Below are positions 49,210 to 61,200 of a DNA stretch of 64,000 bases, piece after piece. A program made the translations under genes and the position numbers. The stretch lies in NCBI RefSeq assembly GCF_004168365.1, contig NZ_CP035704.1, positions 1,116,001 through 1,180,000 of the forward strand, read 5' to 3'. Source of the DNA: Pseudolysobacter antarcticus (GTDB taxonomy: Bacteria > Pseudomonadota > Gammaproteobacteria > Xanthomonadales > Rhodanobacteraceae). Within the stretch, counting starts at the first letter, position 1. Each line of letters starts with the position of its first letter. Under the pieces are notes generated by a model, which searched no databases, had not been told where the DNA came from, and saw only the letters and a program-made list of their open reading frames with translations.

Positions 49210-52200
49210 ATGAAAACTCTGCGACAGGCCCTGATCAACGTATTGCGGCACGCACGACTCCGCGTGAACGATATTTTGCGGAGCGGGGTAATCATAGTGG
49301 CGCTCTCGGCGCTGGCGATTCCGGCCGAGGCCTGGGCGCAGGTTTGCGCCAATCCCGGCAGTAGTGGCGCCGCGACGCCAAGCGGCATCGTCAACGTCTA
49401 CTTTCAAGGGACTACCAATCTCGCCGCAGGCGCTACAACGCTGACCCTCGGCGCGCGCAATGCGACTGGGGCGACCAACAACATCGTGGTGGGCGATTTG
49501 TTGCTGATCATCCAGATGCAGGATGGCGTGATCAACTCCACCAACACCGGCAACTACGGCGACGGCAGCAGTGGTGCAGGTACGACCAGCGTCGGCAGCG
49601 CCGGCCTGCATGAATTCGTGAAGGTTCTAACGACCACTGGCACTGGGGCCGGTGCAGCAATTACTTTTTCGCCAGCGTTGACCAACAACTATATTCAAGC
49701 TGCTGCAAGCGCCACCAATGGCCAACAGCGTTATCAGGTAATTCGGGTTCCGCAATACACCACGGCGACCGTCGCTGGCGTTACCGCACCGGCTTGGGCA
49801 ATCGATGGCGCAGCAACGGGTGAAACCGGTGGCGTGGCCGTAGTCGATGTAACCGGCACGCTGACTTTGGGTAGTGGCACGGTGGAAGGTCAAACCGGCC
49901 GTGCTTTTTTCCTCGCGGGCAAGGGTTTTCGTGGCGGGGCCGGCATCCAGAGCACGGCTAATAGTCCTAATACCGATTGGGCCTCTCCGGCCACGGGTGC
50001 ACAAGGTGGCAAGGGTGAGGGTATCGCCGGCACGCCGCGCTTTCTCATCAACAAAACCAATCTATGGGGTTTTCAAACGACTAATAACGGCACTGCTGCT
50101 ACGCAGGCTGCGCTGACTCAGCTCGACTATGGCGTCGAGGGTTATCCCGGCGGTTCACACGCTCGTGGCGCACCCGGCAATGCTGGTGGCGGCGGTACCG
50201 ATGGTGGCACGACAGACAACTCCGAGAACGCTGGCGGTGGCGGCGGTGGCGGTTATGGCGATGGCGGATACGGTGGTCGTCCGTGGAATGCGCCGCTTGT
50301 CGATACTGATGGTCGCGGTGGTGCCGGTTACGCCACCACACTCGCTTTCAATCGTCTGTTCCTCGGTGGCGGCGGCGGTTCGGGTGGTACCAACAACGGC
50401 ACGTCGGACACCGGCGTTTATATCAATCAGGCGATCTCGTGCAATGGAGCTAACGGAATTTGCTCGTCCGGTGCGGCCGGTGGCGGTATCGTCATCATTC
50501 GTGCAAACCAGGTCGTCGGTACCGGTGTCATCGATGTGCGTGGCGCACATGGTTACAACACCGGTAATGATGCAGCTGGCGGCGGTGGTGGTGGCGGTTC
50601 GGTAGTTATCTATTCGATCGTCGGCGGCAACGCTACAGTCGATGCATCGGGCGGCGATGGCGGCAATGCCTGGGCCGGTCAGGATGTTGGAAACCCGAGC
50701 ACCACTGACCGGCATGGTCCTGGCGGCGGCGGCGGTGCAGGCTTCGTTGCTTTTTCTCCTACCGCGACAAGTGTAACGGCCATTCTCACGGGCGGCGTCC
50801 CGGGCATTACCACGAATGGTAACAATGATTATTATTCGTCCACCGGCAATAACGGCGGTCTGGCGACTTTCCAGATTCCGAGTACGCCTGGTGTTATTCC
50901 GGGCGCGCTTTGTTCACCGAATCTGCAATTGGCCAAGTCTGATGGTGTCACTACGCTGACTTCGGGCGGCAACACCACGTATACATTGACGGCAAGCAAT
51001 ACCGGCGGAATCGCCACCACTGGCACCATTACCGTGGTCGATGTGTTGCCGACACAACTTACGGTGAACGGCGGGGCAGCGGGCGCACTGACGCTGAGCG
51101 GGGCGCAAGCGGCAAACTGGACTTGTACTGCGGCGGCGAAAGCGACAACGACCACGGTTACCTGTACGTCCTCGACGGTCATCGCGGCTAGCGGCAGCAG
51201 CATTTTTGCTTTTCCCGCCGCGGTGGTTGGCGCGAACGGTACGGCGGTAACCAATAAATCGGCCATCGGCGGCGGCGGCGATACCAGCAAGACCACACCG
51301 ACAGCCACCACCGTAGGTAATTGCACGGCGAACAACTCGCCTGCCGGTTGTGCTCTCGATACGGACACTATCGTCGCGCCGTTCCTCACCCTCAGTAAAA
51401 CTGACGGCACCGACAGCGTTCTCGCCGGCGGCACGACTACTTACACGCTGACCGTCACCAATTCCGGTGCAGCAGCCACTACCGGCACCATTACCGTAAT
51501 CGATGTATTGCCTACCGGCATGACCTCGGCGACGTTTACCGCCAACAATTTCACCTGCACGTACACGGCGGGAACAAATAGTTTTAGCTGCGTCAGAACC
51601 GTTGCGATTGCACCGGGCGCCAGCGTCACGATTCCGATTCCGGTCACGATCAGCGCCACCGCACCTGGGGCGTTGACCAACCTCGCCAAGATTGGCGGTG
51701 GCGGTGACCCCAGCAAGACAACTACTCCGACGGTCGCCACCACGACGGCCTGCCCGGCACCAGTACCGCCGGCAACCACATCGTTCGATACGACATCCGG
51801 TTGCGCTGGAGATATCGATAGCGTCAAACACGTCAACTTGTCCCTCAGCAAGGACGATGGCGTGCCGTATATCGTGATCAATGGCACGACGACCTACGTT
51901 TTCACCGTCACCAACAATGGCGATACCGCCTCGGTCGGCACGATCAATTTCCGCGATGTCCTGCCTGCCCCGTTCACGTGGCCTGCAGCCTTGACTGTAG
52001 GTGGTACCAATTCTGCCAATTGGACCTGCGTGCGTACCAGCGGCACGGTCGCTACATGTACTTCTACTGTTGCCATCCCGTTAGGTGCGACTAGCCAGTT
52101 CAGCTTGGTTGCCAATGCCAATGCCGCAACCCAGAATACCCAATATATCAATCAGTCGCGTATCGGCGGCGGCGGTGACGCCGATCTGCTTACGGGCGCA

Positions 52201-55200
52201 CTCACCAGCGCCAACGTTACCGCCTGCATTAGCGACAATAATCCGGCCGGTTGTGCCATCGATATGGATACGGCCACCCAGCCGACCATTCGTCTCGCCA
52301 AATCACACTCCGACCCGCAGGCGCGCAGCCCCGGCGATACCGTGCCGTTCACACTCGCGGTCACCAATTACGGTAGCCCGTCGGGCGGCGCAGGCACGAT
52401 CCGCGTAATCGACATCTTGCCGACCGGCCTCACCTTCAGCGGCACCACGCCGTTTACCTCGGGTATCTTCTCTTGCGCCGTTGTCGGTCAAACCATTACC
52501 TGCAACAACACGGCAGTGCTTGGTCTCACGGCGACGACATTCATCAATTTCAATGCCGTGCTTGCGGCGAATGCGGCTACGATTCTCGTCAACAAGGCAC
52601 AAGTCGGTACCAATGGCGCGGATCCCACCAACGCCACGTTCCCGACGACGACGACCGCCGGTGCCTGTACCGGCACCGATGCGCCAACGACAGGTTGCGC
52701 AGTCGATACGGTCGCCAGTCCGACCAATATCACGCTCAACAAGACTGCACCCGCCACCGTTGTCGGCGGCGCGTCGCTGACCTACACGATTGGTCTTGGC
52801 AACAGCGGCGGCACCACGAGCGGCACCACGCTTACAGTTACCGATGTATTGCCGGCCGGCGTTACCTATGTCAGCGCGGCAGCGGGTACCAACGTAACCA
52901 CAGTCGTCTGCACCGGCACCACCACAGTCACTTGCATCGTGACTCTTACTGCCGGACTTGCTCCTGGCGCGGCGAACGGTGCGGGCACCTTTACGATCGT
53001 CACGACAGCACCGACGACCGCAGGCTCGATCACCAACTATGCATCGGTCGATCCGACTGGCGGCACCACGCCGCCAACGCCGGGTGCAGCCTGTACCCCG
53101 GCGACCAGTTGCGGCAGCGCCACAACCAACGTAACGCTTGCGCGAAATCTGGGCATTACAAAGACCTCGAATGGTCCGTGGACGATCGGTCAGGCCGGTG
53201 CAACTTATACCTTGACCGTGACCAACACCGGGACTTCGGCGACTACCGGTACGATCACCGTCAAGGACACCTTGCCCACCGGCATCACAGCAAATTGGGC
53301 GGGCACTTTGGCCATCAATGGCTGGAGTTGTACGTTTGCCGGTCAAGCCGTGACTTGCACACGTACAACAGCTCTCGCGGCGAACACCGGTACGATCACT
53401 ATCGTTCTTCCTGTGAATGTGGCCGCGGCAGCGTATCCGAGCGTCATCAACATTGCCTCGGTAGGCGGTGGTGGTGATAACAACAACGGCGGGACACCAC
53501 CAACTCCCGGTAGTTGCGTCGCGGGTGACAATCACTGCGCCAGTAACACGACAACGATAAATGTTCCGAACCTGAGTATTACCAAGGCTGCGAATAGCCC
53601 ATGGGCCGTTGCCCAGGCAGGTACGATTTACACACTGACCGTGACCAATACCGGTCCGGTGGCCACCAGCGGCACGATCACGGTCAAGGATCTGCCGCCG
53701 ACTGGCATTACCGCAGCGGCAAGTTTCAGCAGCGGTACTTGGACATGTACCACGGCGGCACAAACCGTAACCTGCACGAGCACTACCAGTCTCCTCGCAA
53801 CCAGCGGCACCAGCACGATTTCCATTCCGGTGACGATAGCCGCAACGGCAGCGGCCAGCTCAGTGAACAATGCTTCGGTCGGCGGCGGTGGCGATCCCAA
53901 TAATGGCGGCGCGCCGCCTACGCCGGGCACTTGTCTGGTCGGTGACAATCATTGCGGCAGCGTCACTACGACAATTTCTCCGAAGGCCGACCTGGTCGTG
54001 ACCAAGGTGGCGAGCCCAGTGAACACGTATGTGCCGGGCCAGAGCCTGAACTACACGATCACCGTGACCAACAACGGCCCGAGCGACCTGAGCGGTGTGA
54101 CGGTCAGCGACCTGGTGCCCGCGAGCGTGGCGGTGAGCGCGTGGAGCTGCAGTGTCAGCAGCGGCAGTGCCGACTGCGATACCACCGCGGCCGGCACCGG
54201 CGCGAGCGGCAGTACCAATACGATCACCTTGCCGAACGTGTTCCTGGCCAGTGGCGCGAGCTTAAGCATTGCCGTGACCGGCACGGTACCGCTCTCGGCC
54301 ACCGGTAGCATCATCAACAGCGTGACGGCCACGCCACCGGCGGGCACGACGTGCACGACGGCGCCGTGCACCAAGACCACGACGGTGACCAACACCAATG
54401 GCGGCACGCCGGTGCTGAGCATCGTCAAGACGGCCACACCGAGCACGTTTGCGATCGGTCAGACCGGCACCTACAGCCTGCAAGTAAGCAACACCGGCAC
54501 GACCAGCACGGCCGGCACGATCACCGTCAGCGATACGCTGCCGGCCGGCATTACCACCACGGCCACGCCCAGTGGCACGAACTGGAGCTGCGGCGCCAGT
54601 ACGACCACGCAGGTGACCTGCACCACGACCACGGTGCTGTTGCCCGGCGGCAATGCGCCGGTGATCAATGTACCGATCACGGTGGCCGCAGGCACCGCCT
54701 CCTCGATCAGCAACACCGGCACAGTCAGTGGCGGTGGCGATGCCAGCTGTCCGCTGGCGACGAGCCATTGCGCCAGCACGATCATCACCGGCGTCAACGC
54801 GCCGCAGATCACGTTGAGCAAGAGCGTGCAGAGCAGCCTGATTGTCGGTGTGCCGAACAACTACCTGATCACGGCGACCAACACCGGTCAGGCCACCACG
54901 TTGGCCGGCACGATCAGCGACATCATTCCGACCGGCCTCACGATTGGCACCTTGCCGGGCGGCTGTAGTGCGAGCGGCCAGACCGTGACGTGTGTCTTGC
55001 CGGCCGGCATCCTGGTCGGTGGCAACGTCGTGTTCACGATCCCGATCACACCGCAAGCCAGCACCAGCGGCACCAGCGTGGCGAACACGGCCGTGGCCAG
55101 TGGCGGCGGCGATCCGAGCTGCCCGGCGGCCTTGCATTGCGACGGCACCACGACCAACACCGTGCTGGCCCCGCAGCTGAAGATCGTCAAGAGCGCCAGC

Positions 55201-58200
55201 CCGAGCACGTTTGTGGTCGGCCAGCCGGCGACGTATACCCTGACCGTGACCAACACCGGCACGGCGGCGACGACGGCGGCGAGCAGCATCAGCGACGTGA
55301 TCCCCACGGGACTCACGATCGGTACCTTGCCCAGCGGTTGTACCGCCAGCGGCCAGACCGTGACCTGCACGGTGCCCACCAATCTGGCCACCGGCACGCC
55401 GGTCGCCTTTGCCATCCCGGTAATCCCGCAGAACAGCCTGAACGGCCTGTCGGTGACCAATACCGCCGGTGTCACCGGGGGTGGAGATCCGGGTTGCGCC
55501 ACGGGCACGCCGCTGGCGAGCCTGCCGGCGCGTTGCCAATCGCCGGTGACCAACCCGGTGAGTGCACCGCAGCTGACGATCGTGAAGACCGCGAGCACCA
55601 GCAGCTTTGTGGTCGGTGTCCCGGCCAGCTACACGCTGACGGTGACCAACACCGGCAGTGCCACGACCACGGCCAGCGCGAGCATCACCGATGTGATCCC
55701 GGGCGGCCTGACGATCGGTACCTTGCCCAGCGGTTGTACGGCGAGCGGCCAGCAGGTGACCTGCACGTTTGCTGCGGGTTTGATCGCGGGCAGCAACGTC
55801 GTCTTTGTCATCCCGGTGACGCCAACGGTGGCGGCGACCAACACGAGTGTGAGCAACACCGCGAGCGTCAGTGGTGGTGGTGATCCGACGTGTCCGAACA
55901 CGGCCAACTGCACGAGCACGATCATCACGCCGGTGAGCGCGCCGCAGCTGAAGATCGTCAAGAGCGCGAGTGCCAGTAACTTTGTTGTCGGCGTGCCTGC
56001 CAGCTACACCTTGCAGGTGACCAACATCGGTACGGCGGCAACGACGGCGACCAGCACGATCAGTGACAACATTCCCAGCACCCTGACGATCGGCACGTTG
56101 CCGGCCGGCTGTAGCGCGAGCGGTCAGACCGTGACCTGCACGATTGCCGCCCCCTTGGCGACCGGCACGCCGGTGAGCTTTGTGATCCCGGTGACGCCAC
56201 TTCCGGCGGCCAGCGGCACGACCCTGGCCAACACCGCCAGTGTCGTGGGCGGGGGTGACGCCAGTTGCCCGACCAACACAGCGGACTGCCAGAGCACGGT
56301 GAACACGCCGGTGAACGCCCCGGCGGTGAAGGTGGTCAAGACCGCCAGCAGCCCGAACTTCGTCGTCGGTGTCCCCGCCAGCTACACCTTGACGGTGACC
56401 AACACCGGCAGTGCGGCCACGACCGCCATCACCACGGTGGTGGACATCGTGCCCAGTTCCTTGACGATCGGTACCTTGCCCGGCGGTTGCACGAGTAGCG
56501 GCCAGACCGTGACCTGCACGATTGCGGCGGGCTTGGCGACCAACGTGCCGGTGACCTTCGTCATCCCGGTCACCGCGCTGGCCAGTGCCAACGGCACCAG
56601 TGTGAGCAATACCGCGACGATCAGTGGCGGTGGCGATCCGACCTGCCCGAACGTGAGCAACCCGAACTGCACGAGCACGATCATCACGCCGGTGAAGTCA
56701 CCGCAGCTGCAGATCGTCAAGACGGCCAGTGCGACGAACTTTGTCGTCGGCGTCCCAGCCAGCTACACCTTGACCGTGACCAACATCGGCACGGCGGCAA
56801 CGACCGCGACGAGCACGATTACCGACACGATCCCGGGCACCCTGACGATCGGTACCTTGCCCAGCGGTTGTAGCAATAGCGGCCAGACCGTGACCTGCAC
56901 GATCGCCGCGCCCTTGGCCACCGGCACCCCGGTCAGCTTCGTGATCCCGGTCACGCCACAAGCGGCGGCCAGCGGTACGACATTAAGCAACACCGCCAAC
57001 GTGATCGGCGGCGGCGACAGCAGTTGCCCGGCCAACACGGCGAACTGCCAGAGCACGATCACCACACCGGTGAAGGCACCGGCCTTGCAGATCGTCAAGA
57101 CCGCCAGTACCGGCAACTTCGTCGTCGGCACGCCGGCCAGCTACACCTTGACGGTGACCAACATCGGCAGTGCGGCCACGATCGCGACCAGCACGGTCAG
57201 CGACAGCGTGCCGGCGAGCTTGAGCCTGGGTGCCGCCCCGGCCGGTTGCACCATCACCGGCCAGCAGGTGACCTGTACGGTCGCCGCCGGTCTGGCGGTG
57301 GGCGCGAGCGTGAGCTTTATCATCCCGGTCACGCCATTAGCCATCGCCAACGGCACGACGGTGAACAACACCGCAACCGTCAGTGGCGGTGGGGATCCGA
57401 CGTGCCCGAACGTGAGCAACCCGAACTGCACGAGCACCACCGGCACGCCGGTGAACGCCCCGCAGCTGGTGATCTTGAAGACCGTCAGCAGCAACCCGCT
57501 GATCGTGGGTGTGCCGGCAACCTATACGCTGATGGTGACCAACAGCGGTTCGGCCGCCACCACGGCGACCAGTACCGTGACCGATACCATTCCGAGCACG
57601 TTGACCCTCGGCACGCTGCCCAGCGGTTGTAGCGCCGTGGGCCAGACCGTGACCTGCACGATTGCGGCCCCGTTGGCGATCAACAGCCCGGTCAGCTTCG
57701 TCATTCCGATCACGCCACAAGCCGCGGCCAGCGGTACCAGCGTGAGCAACACCGGTAGCGTAGTGGGCGGCGGCGATCCGAGCTGTCCGGGTGGGGCGAA
57801 CTGCACGAGTACGACGATTACCCCGGTAGTCACCAAGGCCGACCTGGTCGTGACCAAGGTGGCGAGCCCAGTGAACACGTATGTGCCGGGCCAGAGCCTG
57901 AACTACACGATCACCGTGACCAACAACGGCCCGAGCGACCTGAGCGGTGTGACGGTCAGCGACCTGGTGCCCGCGAGCGTGGCGGTGAGCGCGTGGAGCT
58001 GCAGTGTCAGCAGCGGCAGTGCCGACTGCGATACCACCGCGGCCGGCACCGGCGCGAGCGGCAGTACCAATACGATCACCTTGCCGAACGTGTTCCTGGC
58101 CAGTGGCGCGAGCTTAAGCATTGCCGTGACCGGCACGGTACCGCTCTCGGCCACCGGTAGCATCATCAACAGCGTGACGGCCACGCCACCGGCGGGCACG

Positions 58201-61200
58201 ACGTGCACGACGGCGCCGTGCACCAAGACCACGACGGTGACCAACACCAATGGCGGCACGCCGGTGCTGAGCATCGTCAAGACGGCCACACCGAGCACGT
58301 TTGCGATCGGTCAGACCGGCACCTACAGCCTGCAAGTAAGCAACACCGGCACGACCAGCACGGCCGGCACGATCACCGTCAGCGATACGCTGCCGGCCGG
58401 CATTACCACCACGGCCACGCCCAGTGGCACGAACTGGAGCTGCGGCGCCAGTACGACCACGCAGGTGACCTGCACCACGACCACGGTGCTGTTGCCCGGC
58501 GGCAATGCGCCGGTGATCAATGTACCGATCACGGTGGCCGCAGGCACCGCCTCCTCGATCAGCAACACCGGCACAGTCAGTGGCGGTGGCGATGCCAGCT
58601 GTCCGCTGGCGACGAGCCATTGCGCCAGCACGATCATCACCGGCGTCAACGCGCCGCAGATCACGTTGAGCAAGAGCGTGCAGAGCAGCCTGATTGTCGG
58701 TGTGCCGAACAACTACCTGATCACGGCGACCAACACCGGTCAGGCCACCACGTTGGCCGGCACGATCAGCGACATCATTCCGACCGGCCTCACGATTGGC
58801 ACCTTGCCGGGCGGCTGTAGTGCGAGCGGCCAGACCGTGACGTGTGTCTTGCCGGCCGGCATCCTGGTCGGTGGCAACGTCGTGTTCACGATCCCGATCA
58901 CACCGCAAGCCAGCACCAGCGGCACCAGCGTGGCGAACACGGCCGTGGCCAGTGGCGGCGGCGATCCGAGCTGCCCGGCGGCCTTGCATTGCGACGGCAC
59001 CACGACCAACACCGTGCTGGCCCCGCAGCTGAAGATCGTCAAGAGCGCCAGCCCGAGCACGTTTGTGGTCGGCCAGCCGGCGACGTATACCCTGACCGTG
59101 ACCAACACCGGCACGGCGGCGACGACGGCGGCGAGCAGCATCAGCGACGTGATCCCCACGGGACTCACGATCGGTACCTTGCCCAGCGGTTGTACCGCCA
59201 GCGGCCAGACCGTGACCTGCACGGTGCCCACCAATCTGGCCACCGGCACGCCGGTCGCCTTTGCCATCCCGGTAATCCCGCAGAACAGCCTGAACGGCCT
59301 GTCGGTGACCAATACCGCCGGTGTCACCGGGGGTGGAGATCCGGGTTGCGCCACGGGCACGCCGCTGGCGAGCCTGCCGGCGCGTTGCCAATCGCCGGTG
59401 ACCAACCCGGTGAGTGCACCGCAGCTGACGATCGTGAAGACCGCGAGCACCAGCAGCTTTGTGGTCGGTGTCCCGGCCAGCTACACGCTGACGGTGACCA
59501 ACACCGGCAGTGCCACGACCACGGCCAGCGCGAGCATCACCGATGTGATCCCGGGCGGCCTGACGATCGGTACCTTGCCCAGCGGTTGTACGGCGAGCGG
59601 CCAGCAGGTGACCTGCACGTTTGCTGCGGGTTTGATCGCGGGCAGCAACGTCGTCTTTGTCATCCCGGTGACGCCAACGGTGGCGGCGACCAACACGAGT
59701 GTGAGCAACACCGCGAGCGTCAGTGGTGGTGGTGATCCGACGTGTCCGAACACGGCCAACTGCACGAGCACGATCATCACGCCGGTGAGCGCGCCGCAGC
59801 TGAAGATCGTCAAGAGCGCGAGTGCCAGTAACTTTGTTGTCGGCGTGCCTGCCAGCTACACCTTGCAGGTGACCAACATCGGTACGGCGGCAACGACGGC
59901 GACCAGCACGATCAGTGACAACATTCCCAGCACCCTGACGATCGGCACGTTGCCGGCCGGCTGTAGCGCGAGCGGTCAGACCGTGACCTGCACGATTGCC
60001 GCCCCCTTGGCGACCGGCACGCCGGTGAGCTTCGTCATTCCGGTCACGCCACTTCCGGCGGCCAGCGGCACGACCCTGGCCAACACCGCCAGTGTCGTGG
60101 GCGGGGGTGACGCCAGTTGCCCGACCAACACAGCGGACTGCCAGAGCACGGTGAACACGCCGGTGAACGCCCCGGCGGTGAAGGTGGTCAAGACCGCCAG
60201 CAGCCCGAACTTCGTCGTCGGTGTCCCCGCCAGCTACACCTTGACGGTGACCAACACCGGCAGTGCGGCCACGACCGCCATCACCACGGTGGTGGACATC
60301 GTGCCAAGCTCCCTGACGATTGGTACCTTGCCCGGCGGTTGCACGAGTAGCGGCCAGACCGTGACCTGCACGATTGCGGCGGGCTTGGCGACCAACGTGC
60401 CGGTGACCTTCGTCATCCCGGTCACCGCGCTGGCCAGTGCCAACGGCACCAGTGTGAGCAATACCGCGACGATCAGTGGCGGCGGCGATCCGACCTGCCC
60501 GAACGTGAGCAACCCGAACTGCACGAGCACGATCATCACGCCGGTGAAGTCACCGCAGCTGCAGATCGTCAAGACGGCCAGTGCGACGAACTTTGTCGTC
60601 GGCGTCCCAGCCAGCTACACCTTGACCGTGACCAACATCGGCACGGCGGCAACGACCGCGACGAGCACGATTACCGACACGATCCCGGGCACCCTGACGA
60701 TCGGTACCTTGCCCAGCGGTTGTAGCAATAGCGGCCAGACCGTGACCTGCACGATCGCCGCGCCCTTGGCCACCGGCACCCCGGTCAGCTTCGTGATCCC
60801 GGTCACGCCACAAGCGGCGGCCAGCGGTACGACATTAAGCAACACCGCCAACGTGATCGGCGGCGGCGACAGCAGTTGCCCGGCCAACACGGCGAACTGC
60901 CAGAGCACGATCACCACACCGGTGAAGGCACCGGCCTTGCAGATCGTCAAGACCGCCAGTACCGGCAACTTCGTCGTCGGCACGCCGGCCAGCTACACCT
61001 TGACGGTGACCAACATCGGCAGTGCGGCCACGATCGCGACCAGCACGGTCAGCGACAGCGTGCCGGCGAGCTTGAGCCTGGGTGCCGCCCCGGCCGGTTG
61101 CACCATCACCGGCCAGCAGGTGACCTGTACGGTCGCCGCCGGTCTGGCGGTGGGCGCGAGCGTGAGCTTTATCATCCCGGTCACGCCATTAGCCATCGCC

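Noticed and set aside
54262-59391. Long minus-strand frames (for example 54262-55539 and 58114-59391, 425 codons each) inside the giant gene.
   Set aside because: They repeat with the 3,852-bp period, have extreme Arg/Gly/Ala composition and no ribosome sites. They are antisense shadows of the DUF11 repeats.
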